From positions 178,372 to 242,371 of the forward strand of contig CBDCOR010000001.1 of NCBI GenBank assembly GCA_965219855.1: 64,000 nt of DNA. The letters run 5' to 3'. Origin of the DNA: CAUZIZ01 sp965219855 (lineage in GTDB: Bacteria > Acidobacteriota > UBA6911 > RPQK01 > JAJDTT01). The position numbers and the translations under genes were made by a program. Under the pieces are notes generated by a model that was not told where the DNA came from, searched no databases, and saw only the letters and a program-made list of their open reading frames with translations. Of the stretch, positions 18,833 through 28,246 are shown piece by piece (within the stretch, counting starts at the first letter, position 1; every line of letters starts with the position of its first letter).

Positions 18833-20040
18833 TTAGCGTTGGGAGGTTACGCCCAGCTGCTCGAGGCGGCCCGCGGCCACATGCCGCGGATTGATCACAG
18901 TGGCCGCGATGAAACGTTCGATGGCCTCTTCGGTACGCCCCAGCCCCTCGAGGACCACCCCCAGATTGTAGAGGCTATCGGCGGATTGCGGATTGAGCTC
19001 GATCGCTTTCTTGAAGTGGCGTCTGGCTTCTTCGAGGTCGCCGCGGCGCAGCAGCACCGTTCCCCAGTTGTGCTCGATCTCGGGATCCCTGGGCGCGAGT
19101 CGGGCGGCACGCTCGAATTCGAGGAGGGCGGCGTCGAAATCGCCTCCAAAAGCGAGCTGGTTGGCCCGCTGCTTGCGGGCGGCGCGCGCACGCAGCGTTT
19201 CCGGATCGACTGCCAAGTTCTGCATGTCGAAGAAGATCGGGTCGGGAAGCCGCGCTTCCGCGGTAAACGTCTGCGCCTTGCGTGTAGCTTCGGCTCCTTG
19301 CTCACTCCGGTCCACGAGGGTGAAGGCCCGCGCCAGCGCCACCTGGGCGATGCGGTCCTCAGGCTCCAGCCGGGCCGCCTGCTCGAGATGCTCGACGGCG
19401 GCCGGCCCATCCCCCAAGAGCAGAGCTGCCTGGCCGAGCCCGCGATGCCCCAGAGCCAGCTTGGGATCGCGCTCGATCGCCGCCGTGTAGGCGTCGCGGG
19501 CCTCGGACCAACGCCCGAGTCGCAGCAGAGCGTCACCGTGGCGGACGTAGACCGGCGGAAAGCGGGGAGCGAGGCGGGTTGCGGCGCGGAACAGCTGGTC
19601 GACTCGCTCCCCGTCGGCGCCCCGGATCTCTTCGACGCCAGCGAGTAAGTAGACCCAACGGAAGTCCTCGGGGGCAAGTTCTCGGGCGATCTCGTAGCAG
19701 GCTGCGGCCGCGTCGTGGAGCCAATGGGCGTGCCAGACCTGACCGAGCCGCCCTACCGCCTCGTGCGAGTCGGGCTGGGCCAGAGCGGCCTCCCGCACCT
19801 TGCCGATGGCGCGCGCGCAACAGGCACCGTCATGCTCGAAGTATCGGGGTCCGGCAACGGTGCGTCCGCTCTCGGTGGGGCTTCGCCGGCACGGTAATGG
19901 ATCCACACGGCGAGGCCGACCACCAGCAGAGCGATGACCATACCGGCGATCACGGGGCGGTGCCGCCGCAGCCAAGGGCTCTGGGCCCGGGGTTGCCCGA
20001 AAGCCGTCCGGTTTCGCTTGTTCCGGCTGGCCCTACCCAT
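18833..20040 (-). pseudogene. Membrane-anchored TPR protein, frameshifted
   Basis: Starts at ATG 20040, overlapping the stop of the CRTAC1 gene. The 5' frame has a basic N-terminus and one membrane helix (VIAGMVIALLVVGLAVWIHY), and runs to about 19855. The continuation is in another frame: RYFEHDGACCARAIGKVREA, then a TPR array (for example SADSLYNLGVVLEGLGRTEEAIERF) to 18833. One base missing in the GGACCCCGATAC stretch explains it. The joined product is about 400 residues. TPR proteins of this kind are frequent partners of CRTAC1 proteins. The base composition is clearly more GC-rich than in the neighbouring genes. Confidence 0.75.
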
Positions 20041-21775
20041 CGCTTGGCTCTCCGCTACCCCGGTGCAGCGTGATTGAGCGATCGACCGCTCCTCCGGGGA
20101 ACACCTCCTTGCTGCCGTCGGGCCAACGCACCTCGATCTGGTCAATGGCCTGAGTGTCGCCGACGCCGAAGTGTACCCACGGCGAGTGGCTCGCGAAGTA
20201 GCCAAACGAGGTCGCGACGTTGCGTACGGCGCGACGGGTTCCCATCACCAGGGTCACCCGCGCCCCCAGAGCGTCGCGACGCAGCAGCGGATCGAGCGCC
20301 CGCACCGCCAACCAGTGTCCTCGACGCGGAGCGTCGTTGCGGTAGAGCCGGGCTCGGTCCATCAGGTTCGAGACCAGTAGATCGACGTCGCCGTCGACGT
20401 CACCACTGGCGACGCCGCGGCTGATCTCGCCCTGAGAACCGAGGGTTTGGACTGGCTCCTCGAGCCGCGTGAAGCGCCCGTTGCCCTCGTTTAAGTAGAA
20501 CAGGTTGGGCTCGGGCAGGGTGTCCCAGGGCGGGGCGTAGCTCGAGCCCGGGACCGCATCGGCGACGCTCACCTTGCCGTTGGCGATGAAGAGGTCGAGG
20601 TCGCCGTCGAATTCGGCGTCGAGTGCAACGACGCCGAAGCCGGTGAATGGCATACTCGAGGGCCCCAGGCCGCTCAGTCCGCTCACGTCTTTGAAACCGG
20701 CCGCGCCGCCGAGGTTGCCGTACAAGGTGTTGGCCTCGTTTATCAGATGGGTGAGGAACAGATCAAAAGTGCCGTCGCCGTCGAAGTCTTCGGCGAGGAC
20801 TCCCATCCCCGCCTGGGCCTGACCGTGAAGATTGTACGCCACTCCCTGGACCAGCGAGTCGTCGCGAAAGGTAATGCTACCTGAGGCGCCCGCGCCCTGG
20901 TTGATCCACAGCTGGTTGGGATAGGCGTCGTTGGCGACGTAGATGTCTTGCCAGCCGTCGCCGTCGATGTCGAGGCAAACCAGCCCCAAGCCGGCCGCGG
21001 TGGTTGAGGCAATTCCGGCCGCCTCGCTGACGTCTCTGAAGGTTCCATCGGTCTGGTTGTGGAGTAGGATGTCGTGGATCGGCCGGAAGGACTTGGGTCC
21101 ACAGAAATCCCGCCGTCCATCTTGCGACGAGCACCTCTTGGCAGGCAGGTAGTCGACGTAGCGAACGACGTACAGGTCGAGGAAACCGTCGCGGTCGAAA
21201 TCGAAGAACGCGGCCGAGGAAGACCAACCGTCCACCTCGATGGCGGCGGCCGAGGTGACATCGACGAAAGCGCCGTCCCCCTCGTTGCGGTAGAGCCGGT
21301 CGGGACCATAGTTGGCCAGGTAGACGTCGAGGTCGCCGTTGTCGACATCGCCGACCGCCACGCCCATGCCGTAGCCTGTATCGCCCAGGCCCGAGCTGGC
21401 GGTGACGTCCAGGTAGCGGCCGTCCGCTTCGCGCCGGTAGAAGCGGTTCCTCGGACCCTCCGCGGCTCGAGCTGCGGACAAGGTCAGGTTGCCGTTGGTC
21501 AGATAGATATCGAGATCGCCATCCTTGTCGAAGTCGAAGAGAGCCGCGCCACCACCCGTAACGGCCGGCAAGTGGAGTTGGTCGTCGGCGCCTGCCTCGT
21601 ACACGAAGTCGAGTCCGACTTCATCGGTGACGTCGGTGAACCACTGAGGCGTGGCGTCCGGGTCGAGGTGGTGCGTCACCAGCGACGCCTTGGGGTCAAC
21701 GTCGCCACACGCCGCGCTCAGCAAAGCGACGGCGAGGAGGCAGGAAGGGGCGTCAAGAAACGCAGTCGATCGCAC
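20033..21775 (-). CDS. CRTAC1-like lipoprotein: FG-GAP/VCBS propeller with ASPIC/UnbV domain
   Basis: About 580 residues from GTG 21775, which gives a lipoprotein signal (LLAVALLSAACG); a longer frame upstream lacks a signal at its start. Repeated calcium-loop motifs DxDxDGxxD are visible (FDFDKDGDLDIYLTNGN, DIDGDGWQDIYVANDA, FDRDGFLDLYVV), as in an FG-GAP beta-propeller. The last ~100 residues (HWLAVRALDPLLRRDALGAR…WVHFGVGDTQAIDQIEVRWP) are an ASPIC/UnbV domain. Such proteins are exported and found in many Acidobacteriota and Planctomycetota, often with a TPR partner as here. Function unknown. Strong GC bias relative to flanking genes suggests a different origin. Confidence 0.88.
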   Translation of the reverse strand: MRSTAFLDAPSCLLAVALLSAACGDVDPKASLVTHHLDPDATPQWFTDVTDEVGLDFVYEAGADDQLHLPAVTGGGAALFDFDKDGDLDIYLTNGNLTLSAARAAEGPRNRFYRREADGRYLDVTASSGLGDTGYGMGVAVGDVDNGDLDVYLANYGPDRLYRNEGDGAFVDVTSAAAIEVDGWSSSAAFFDFDRDGFLDLYVVRYVDYLPAKRCSSQDGRRDFCGPKSFRPIHDILLHNQTDGTFRDVSEAAGIASTTAAGLGLVCLDIDGDGWQDIYVANDAYPNQLWINQGAGASGSITFRDDSLVQGVAYNLHGQAQAGMGVLAEDFDGDGTFDLFLTHLINEANTLYGNLGGAAGFKDVSGLSGLGPSSMPFTGFGVVALDAEFDGDLDLFIANGKVSVADAVPGSSYAPPWDTLPEPNLFYLNEGNGRFTRLEEPVQTLGSQGEISRGVASGDVDGDVDLLVSNLMDRARLYRNDAPRRGHWLAVRALDPLLRRDALGARVTLVMGTRRAVRNVATSFGYFASHSPWVHFGVGDTQAIDQIEVRWPDGSKEVFPGGAVDRSITLHRGSGEPSDG

Positions 21776-22492
21776 CTGAATCACCTCGGTAAGCAGGTCT
21801 TGGTCCTGTTTTTCCACTGGCAGGTCGCCTGCAAGTTGCAGCACCGCCTGTCACCGGGCAGTCGAAACAACGTCGAGACTAGGGCCCCTTGGTGGAGAAG
21901 AAGTTCACAGACTGGTCAAGTTTCCTGCTTCGGCGTGATGTGGTTGCTAAGAGACCGCTTCAGCGGTCTAGCGCGAAGCGTAATAGCCCGGTCCTTCAGG
22001 GCCGGGTGGGCGGAACGGCAGATAGCGGAGCCCGCTTTAGCGGGCTTCTCGAACGCGGGCTTCAGCCAGACTCCGGGTCGACGATGGCTAAAGCCGCCGT
22101 TCGAGAAGGACCGTGAACGGCCCTCAGGAGGGGTAGGAGACCGGGTTACCCCGGCGTAAACACCGGGTCTATTGCGCTTCGCGCCAGGCCGCTGAAGCGG
22201 CCTCCTGGAAAGTGTACACTCAAGCAGACGCCGGTGTTGCTCGGCGGTATGAGGTCGCTCGCTACACTCTAGCCAAGTCCGCAGCTTCCGTCAAGCATCC
22301 GAATTGCCTGACTGAGCCTTCCCCTCGACTCTAATTCGAAAGCAATCAACCAGGACGGAGGCTGGAGTTCACGCCCGGCAATTGCTTATACTCGACGTTC
22401 GGCAGGTGTGAAGACGGCCTGGAGACAGCATTGGGTCAAGGAGTCCCCGAACTTGCACTCTGGAGACCCTATTTGTGACTCTGCAGTCCATT
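21776..22492. other. Long intergenic stretch with a foldback element
   Basis: About 720 bp without a supported gene. Positions 21951-22204 are a foldback element listed separately. On either side I see no start-supported frame, tRNA or repeat. Confidence 0.5.
21951..22204. repeat. 254-bp foldback element with nested hairpins
   Basis: The left end (GAGACCGCTTCAGCGGTCTA…GCGAAGCGTAATA) and the reverse complement of the right end (GAGGCCGCTTCAGCGGCCTG…GCGAAGCGCAATA) agree over about 40 bp with a few, mostly transition-type, differences. Further in, CTTCTCGAACG…GGGCTTCAGCC pairs with GGCTAAAGCC…CGTTCGAGAAG around a short centre. Within the arms lie separate stems such as GACCGC-TTCA-GCGGTC and AGCCCGC-TTTA-GCGGGCT. 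It has no coding capacity. It is best read as a MITE-like or REP-array element. Confidence 0.8.
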
Positions 22493-24113
22493 ATGAGTTA
22501 CGATTTTCTGACTCGCGCTTGGAACAGAAGGAAAAACTGGATCTTACTTCTCTGTCTTATCGCTGTGGCTGGGCTCTACTTTTTCTGGAGTGGGGATAGG
22601 AGTCCTGAGCTTAGCAGGGAAGATATGCCTCATGAGGGCGGAAGCCAGGAACGGCGGGACCCCGACCTTTGGAAACCCGCCAGAGATCCTCTTGGAATCC
22701 TGCAGCGCGCGCGCGGATGACGTGCCCCCGTTAACGAGGCCTCTTGATCTGAGCCACAAAAAGGATACTTCCTCCGGATTCTACAACTTCCAACTTTCCA
22801 TCCAGTCTCACCCTACCGGCGGGCCTTTGGGGGGCGCTCTGGTGCGTGTGGTCGAACGAGGTGGGACCGAGCATCGAAAGAAGACCGAAGAGGTATTTGG
22901 AATTGCTCAGTTCCATTTGAATCCTGGAGAGCATCGCCTCTACGTCACCAAGAAGGGTTACCTACCAGGCAACCTCAGGGTAGGAATGTCCGAGGGAACC
23001 GCAAGTCTGGAGAAGAACCTGGCTCTCCCGGAAGCGATCTCGGCCCAGGGAAGAGTCGTGAACACCGAGGGGGCCCCTATTGAGGGTGCGGTGGTGCGCT
23101 TCCGTCGACAAAGACCGCTCAAAGCGGCACCGATGGAAGGGACCCGTCCTACCTTTACCAGAGGCACCAATTCCCGAAGCGATGGGAGGTTCAACCTGGA
23201 GCTCGCTCCCGGGATCTACCGGGTCAGTGCCCGGAAGACTCCCTACGCTGCCACGATTCTGAGGGGTGTCAAGATCACCTCAGCTCCCCTACCTCCCATC
23301 GAAATCCAGGTGAATCAAGAGGGGAGGACGATCCGAGTCTCGGGCTTGGTGACAGACCCGGAGGGGAAGCTCATTCCTGCGGCCAGAGTGACGGTAAGCC
23401 GTAGCTCCAGCCCCCGAGCCAAATCGGCTCTCAACCGGACCGCTGCGGGAAATGAAGGCAGGTTCGAACTAGAGGTCCCTGCCTTGGTACAGGCCTATCT
23501 GATCGTGCAGGCGAGAGGATACGAGGACCATACCCGCGTCATATCCCTGAAAGCCGACCAGGAACTAACCGTGGTGTTGAAAGCCCCCGAGACCTTTCGG
23601 GTCCGCGTCCTGAGTGAAAATGGAATGCCAGTGGACGACGCTGTCGTCCAGGGGTACTCCTCCAGGGGCCAAAATGTGCTGGGGGGGCTGGGTCGGGACC
23701 AGTACTACGCCATGGAGTATCCCTTCAGGATCTCAGCTCAAGCTTTTCATCGAGGCTTGGGTCGCACCGGTGTTCAGCTCATAGAGACCCATCGCCCCCA
23801 AATCGAGTTGCTCTTTGAGCCTGGTGGTGAGGTTGCTGGTCGCATCACCTCGAGCGACGGCAGCCCGGTGGAGACGTTCGGTCTCTACCTGAGGCCCGCA
23901 GAAGGTTTCTCCATGGGCTCCTCACTGGACACTGCTGACGGCTCCTTCCATCTGCGCAGCATCCCGACAGGTCCTTGCACCCTGATCGTGCGAGCTCCCG
24001 GCTTCGCGGAGCAGCGTCAGGAACTTTTGATTCAAGAGGGAAAAACTCGCTTCCTGGAAGTCGTCTTGAGGGCTCGAGACCAGGCCAATAGGAAGTTCTT
24101 TTCTGTGCACTAG
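22493..24113 (+). pseudogene. Membrane-anchored carboxypeptidase-regulatory-like repeat protein, frameshifted
   Basis: Starts at ATG 22493 with a single membrane helix (NWILLLCLIAVAGLYFF) that runs out of frame after DPLGILQRAR at the GCGCGCGCGCGG run (22703-22714). The neighbouring frame continues at once (ADDVPPLTRPLDLSH…) to 24113. A slip in the dinucleotide run explains the shift. The long part is a series of carboxypeptidase-regulatory-like beta domains, for example ISAQGRVVNTEGAPIEGAVV, IRVSGLVTDPEGKLIPAARV and GGEVAGRITSSDGSPVETF. These extracytoplasmic beta sandwiches are common in surface proteins. Together about 540 residues. Confidence 0.75.
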
Positions 24114-24135
24114 TACTAGTACGGTGTCGGATCGT

Positions 24136-24260
24136 ACCTGAAAGAAACTTCAGTCGAGGGACGTAGTGGTGGCCTCCAGGCCGCCGTCCGAGCCAAAGGT
24201 TCAGAAAAATAAGACTTCGGCCTGGAGGCCAAAGCTACATTCGCCAATGAAGTTTCAGGT
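24136..24260. repeat. Foldback repeat family A, copy 3 (with outer arms)
   Basis: The core palindrome is at 24163-24238 (GTAGTGGTGGCCTCCAGGCC to GGCCTGGAGGCCAAAGCTAC), in the reverse orientation to copies 1, 2 and 4. Here outer arms are also visible: ACCTGAAAGAAACTTCA on the left and TGAAGTTTCAGGT on the right, making a 125-bp foldback unit. It lies between two convergent genes, and its right arm ends at the last base of hyuB. CTAGTACTAGTAC just upstream (24113-24125) resembles MITE ends seen at 60.5-60.9 kb. Confidence 0.8.
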
Positions 24261-26047
24261 TAGGAGTCGTTCTCGGCAGCTGCCACCCGGGGCTCCAGGA
24301 CAAGCGGTTTTCGCTTTTTCCGCATCTGATCTCTCCGTCGCTGAGTCGACTCCAGATCCAGTTCGTAGGTCCTTGAATCAATGACAACACCGTATTGGAC
24401 TTGGGCCTGCTGGGAGCTGACCTTTTCCTGAATGACGTCGCTCAGGACCGCTTCCGGATCACGCTCCAGAGGATCGCCATACCCCCCGGCGCCTGCCTGG
24501 ACCAGGCGGTAGACATCTCCCTTGGTGAGCTGTTTCAAGAACTTGGAGGGAAGAATCTGATTCTGGGTGCTAGGGTTCAGGATGCTGTAGGTGCGGGTAC
24601 CCGGACCCCCACCTTGCGCTCCCCAGGGCAGAAATCGAGTGCGATCGGAACGTATCTGGACAGTCGCCTCATCCGCCAGAAGCTCGTACTCACGTTCCAT
24701 TGCCAGTCCACCCCGGTACTCGCCCGCCCCACCGCTGTCGGGGACAAACCCGTAGCGCTTGATCAACAGTGGCTGCTCGGCTTCGATGCTCTCGATGGGC
24801 GTGTTCGCCATGTTCGTAATCGGGGCGGCCGCTCCATCGGCACCGTCGAAATAGGGTCCTCCGCCTCGCGGGCCGTCGTTGTTGAATTCCAGAAAAACAA
24901 AAGGCTTCCCATCCGGAAAGTATCCGCCGAAGCTAACCCCTATTTCCCCTCCACCCCAGGCGGCAGGCACTCGGTCGGGCAGCGCCTTGGCCATCGCTCC
25001 GAAGACGGCATGACCGATTCGAAATCCTCCTAGCCCTCTCGCCGCCACGGCTGCGGGATGCTGGGGGTTGACGTAACAGCCTGCAGGCGCCTGGACTGTT
25101 ATGGGGCGGAAGAAACCGGAGTTGGCATTGATGTCGGGATCGGTCAGACACTTGAACACGGCGTAGACCGTCGAGTTGGTGTAGGCAAGATTAGGGTTGA
25201 TGGAACCCTTGGCTTGAGGTGAGGTGCCGTTGAAGTCTACCAGCATCTCATCGCCTTCGATCACCACCTTGACCCGGATGGCGATAGGATCGGCGGTGAT
25301 ACCATCGTCGTCGATGTAGTCCGTGAACTCCCACTCTCCGTCGGGAAGGCGCTCGATCTCGGCCCGTGTGAGCCTTTCCGTATGATCGATAATCTCCGTC
25401 ATGTAGTGCTGAAGTTCCTCCAGGCCGTAGTCTTCCACCAACCGAAGCAGGTCGCGCTCTCCTTGACGCAGGGCCGAGGTCTGGGCCAGAACGTCACCCA
25501 AGACTTTGGAGGGAACCCTCACGTTCTTCCCCAATATTCGCCAGACGGCGCTATTCAGGACGCCCTCTTCGTAGAGCTTGATAGGTGGAATGCGGAGACC
25601 CTCCTGGTAGATTTCGGTGTTGTCACAGGCATTTCCACCTGCAACCCGGCCTCCGATGTCGGTCTGATGAGCAATCACACAGGTCCAGCCCACCAGCGTC
25701 CCTGCCTGAAAAGCAGGCTTGAACAGAAAGATGTCGGGGAGATGGCTGGCTCCCTCGTAGGGATCGTTGTTGGCAAAGATGTCCCCAGGCCGAACGTCGG
25801 CTTCGAAGGTGTCGATGACGGCGTCCAGCGCCGGCTTCATGGCGCCTACATGGAAGGGCAGTGTCAGCCCCTGGGCAACCTGTTCTGCGGACTCATTGAA
25901 GATAGCGGTCGAAAAGTCCATCCCATCCTTGACCACCGCCGAGCAGGCGGTACGGACCACGGTGAGCGCCATGGTATCGGCTGCACTGTAGAGATAGTTC
26001 TTGATGATTTCTCGCGTCACCGGATCGGTTGCCTGGGATCTTGTCAT
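24260..26047 (-). CDS. hyuB: Hydantoinase B / acetone carboxylase-type subunit
   Basis: 595 residues from ATG 26047, five bases after AGGAG (a GTG six bases upstream would overlap that site). Family-typical segments include DPVTREIIKNYLYSAADTMA at the start, RPGDIFANNDPYEGASHLPD, and GGAGEYRGGLAMEREYEL. Together with HyuA it forms an ATP-dependent N-methylhydantoinase, 5-oxoprolinase or related ring-opening enzyme; the exact substrate is not readable. It lies 18 bp downstream of hyuA in the same operon. Intact and of usual length. Confidence 0.9.
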   Translation of the reverse strand: MTRSQATDPVTREIIKNYLYSAADTMALTVVRTACSAVVKDGMDFSTAIFNESAEQVAQGLTLPFHVGAMKPALDAVIDTFEADVRPGDIFANNDPYEGASHLPDIFLFKPAFQAGTLVGWTCVIAHQTDIGGRVAGGNACDNTEIYQEGLRIPPIKLYEEGVLNSAVWRILGKNVRVPSKVLGDVLAQTSALRQGERDLLRLVEDYGLEELQHYMTEIIDHTERLTRAEIERLPDGEWEFTDYIDDDGITADPIAIRVKVVIEGDEMLVDFNGTSPQAKGSINPNLAYTNSTVYAVFKCLTDPDINANSGFFRPITVQAPAGCYVNPQHPAAVAARGLGGFRIGHAVFGAMAKALPDRVPAAWGGGEIGVSFGGYFPDGKPFVFLEFNNDGPRGGGPYFDGADGAAAPITNMANTPIESIEAEQPLLIKRYGFVPDSGGAGEYRGGLAMEREYELLADEATVQIRSDRTRFLPWGAQGGGPGTRTYSILNPSTQNQILPSKFLKQLTKGDVYRLVQAGAGGYGDPLERDPEAVLSDVIQEKVSSQQAQVQYGVVIDSRTYELDLESTQRRRDQMRKKRKPLVLEPRVAAAENDS

Positions 26048-26065
26048 CGGCACTCCTCTAATCGC

Positions 26066-28153
26066 TTAAACATGTTCCAGAGTGATGTTGTTGAAGGAGT
26101 CCAGGGCGGCGCGCCAACCGGGTGGAATGAGGGTCGTTGAATCATATTCTTCGACCACTAATGGTCCGTCGGTTGGGTTTCCCTCCAGGTCTGACCGACT
26201 CACGACCGGCGTCGGCACCCATTCATTTGGCGCGCCAAAAAACACCTGGCGCTGGCTGGGACCCGACTTGTTCCCCAGAGCGATGCTGTTGACGGATTCC
26301 GGGACTCTTGACTCCAACGAAATCCCTCTCGCTACGATCTTGAGTCCGCACAGCTGAAAAGGCGCGTCGAGACGATAGCCGTAGGTCCGCTCATGCTCCT
26401 GCTGGAAACTCTCGCCCAGCTGGGTCAGCGAAGTGGAATCAAACTCCCTCTGGACCAGGTTCACCGTAAGGTGGGAAGTCTGCCCCAGATACTTCATGTC
26501 CACCCGGGACACAGTCTCCTGGCGTTCCTGCGGGAATCCCTCGGCTAGCAATAGAGTTCTACCCTGATCCACCAGATCCTTCAACATCTGATTGACCCGT
26601 CCCAGATCGAGGTCCGAGAATTCCTTCAAGTAGCTGCGGGAAAAGTGGTGCTCCACATCCGCAAACAAGAGGCCAAAGGCGCTGAAAACACCGGGAGAAG
26701 GAGGAACGATAATTCTCTCGATACCCAGGGTGCGAGCCAAACCTGCAGCGTGAACGGGTCCCCCTCCACCGAAGGCGACCAGGGTAAAGCGGCGTGGGTC
26801 CCGGCCTCGCTCCTGGGAGACGGCACTGACGGCACGTGCCATGTTGGAATTGACGAGTCGATGAACACCGTAGGCCGCCTCGGTAGCATCCATACCCAGA
26901 GGCAGCCCGACTTTGTCGAGAAGCGCCTGCTCTGCTCGGAATCGGTTGAGCCGAAAATCTCCGCCTAGCAGGTAGTCGGGGTTGAGATATCCCAGAAGAG
27001 CATTGGCGTCGGTGACCGTCGGGTCGGTGCCACCTTTGTCGTAGCAGACCGGCCCGGGTTCGGCCCCCGCGCTTTGGGGCCCGACTTGAAGCGCCCCTCC
27101 CCTGTCTATCCAAGCTACGCTGCCGCCTCCCGCACTCACCTCCGCCAAATCGATGGTGGGCACTCGAAGGATATACCCACTACCCTTGAGAAGGCGATGG
27201 CCGACACTCATACCTCCTCCAACTTCGTACTCCGGCGCCCGAAGCATCTCCCCCTCTTCGATGATCGAGGCTTTGGCAGTGGTGCCTCCCATATCGAACG
27301 TGATCATGTCACGGAGGCCGAGGCGGCGGCCCAGATGGAAAGCAGCCACCACGCCCGCCGCCGGTCCCGATTCGACGCAATACATCGGCTTCTCCGCAGC
27401 CAACTCCACTGGGGCCAGACCACCGCTGGACTGCATAACGGTCAGGGGCACCCGGACCCCCATTTTCCCGACCTTCTGCGCGAGCTCGGTCAAATAGCTG
27501 GAGACTACCGGGCGTACGTAGGCGTTTATCACGGTGGTGCTGGTTCGTTCATATTCACCCATCTCTGGCAGAAGGGAGCTCGAAACGGAGAGACTCAAGT
27601 CTGGGATCCTGCTCTTCAGGAAGCTTGCGATCCGGTTTTCGTGATCCGGATTGGCGTAGGCATGGATCAAGGAGATCGCCACCGATCGGATTCCTTCTGC
27701 GCTGAGAAACTCAGCAGCACGCTCTACGTCGGCCATTTCTAAAGCGGAAAGCACTTCACCCTGGAAATTTACCCGCTCCTTGACTTCGAGCCGGAGGCGC
27801 CGTTCGACCAGAGGAACCGGTTTGCGGTAATACAGGTCGTAGAGCCGAGGAGTTCGGATACGAGCCAATTCGAGGACGTCGCGGAACCCCTCCGTCGTAA
27901 TCAGCGCAGTTCGTTCGCCCCTGCGCTCCAGAATGGCATTGCTGGCCACCGTGAAGCCATGGCTGACCTCAGTGACCTCTTCAGGCTTGATATCAAGCTT
28001 CCGCAGCGCCTGAGAAAGAGCATCGACGACGCCCTGGCTATAGTTAACCGGTGTGCTGGCAATTTTCGTAACAAGCACTGTGCCATCGTCACTAATCAGG
28101 ACGACATCGGTAAATGTACCGCCGATATCTGCTGATGCTCTGACCGATTTCAT
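26066..28153 (-). CDS. hyuA: Hydantoinase A / 5-oxoprolinase-type ATPase subunit
   Basis: 695 residues from ATG 28153. The N-terminal ADIGGTFTDVVLI is the phosphate-binding loop of the ASKHA-like fold, and MITFDMGGTTAKASII and VAFGGGGPVHA are further family motifs. It is the ATP-using partner of HyuB. The IS1380 copy 3 insertion lies only about 94 bp upstream of this start, so it has either separated the operon from its promoter or supplied a new one. The reading frame extends upstream toward the IS with no likely start. Confidence 0.9.
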   Translation of the reverse strand: MKSVRASADIGGTFTDVVLISDDGTVLVTKIASTPVNYSQGVVDALSQALRKLDIKPEEVTEVSHGFTVASNAILERRGERTALITTEGFRDVLELARIRTPRLYDLYYRKPVPLVERRLRLEVKERVNFQGEVLSALEMADVERAAEFLSAEGIRSVAISLIHAYANPDHENRIASFLKSRIPDLSLSVSSSLLPEMGEYERTSTTVINAYVRPVVSSYLTELAQKVGKMGVRVPLTVMQSSGGLAPVELAAEKPMYCVESGPAAGVVAAFHLGRRLGLRDMITFDMGGTTAKASIIEEGEMLRAPEYEVGGGMSVGHRLLKGSGYILRVPTIDLAEVSAGGGSVAWIDRGGALQVGPQSAGAEPGPVCYDKGGTDPTVTDANALLGYLNPDYLLGGDFRLNRFRAEQALLDKVGLPLGMDATEAAYGVHRLVNSNMARAVSAVSQERGRDPRRFTLVAFGGGGPVHAAGLARTLGIERIIVPPSPGVFSAFGLLFADVEHHFSRSYLKEFSDLDLGRVNQMLKDLVDQGRTLLLAEGFPQERQETVSRVDMKYLGQTSHLTVNLVQREFDSTSLTQLGESFQQEHERTYGYRLDAPFQLCGLKIVARGISLESRVPESVNSIALGNKSGPSQRQVFFGAPNEWVPTPVVSRSDLEGNPTDGPLVVEEYDSTTLIPPGWRAALDSFNNITLEHV

Positions 28154-28246
28154 GGCGGTGAGGATACCATCTGTTTGGCAATCCACAGCTGTTCCCGACG
28201 TTTGATGGCTCCTTTTATTATCTCGCCGCCACCCGCGACTCACTAG

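Noticed and set aside
24113..24135. CTAGTACTAGTAC as a third complete CTAG-flanked MITE
   Set aside because: Only one end-like motif is present and no matching arm follows within 300 bp; at most a relic.
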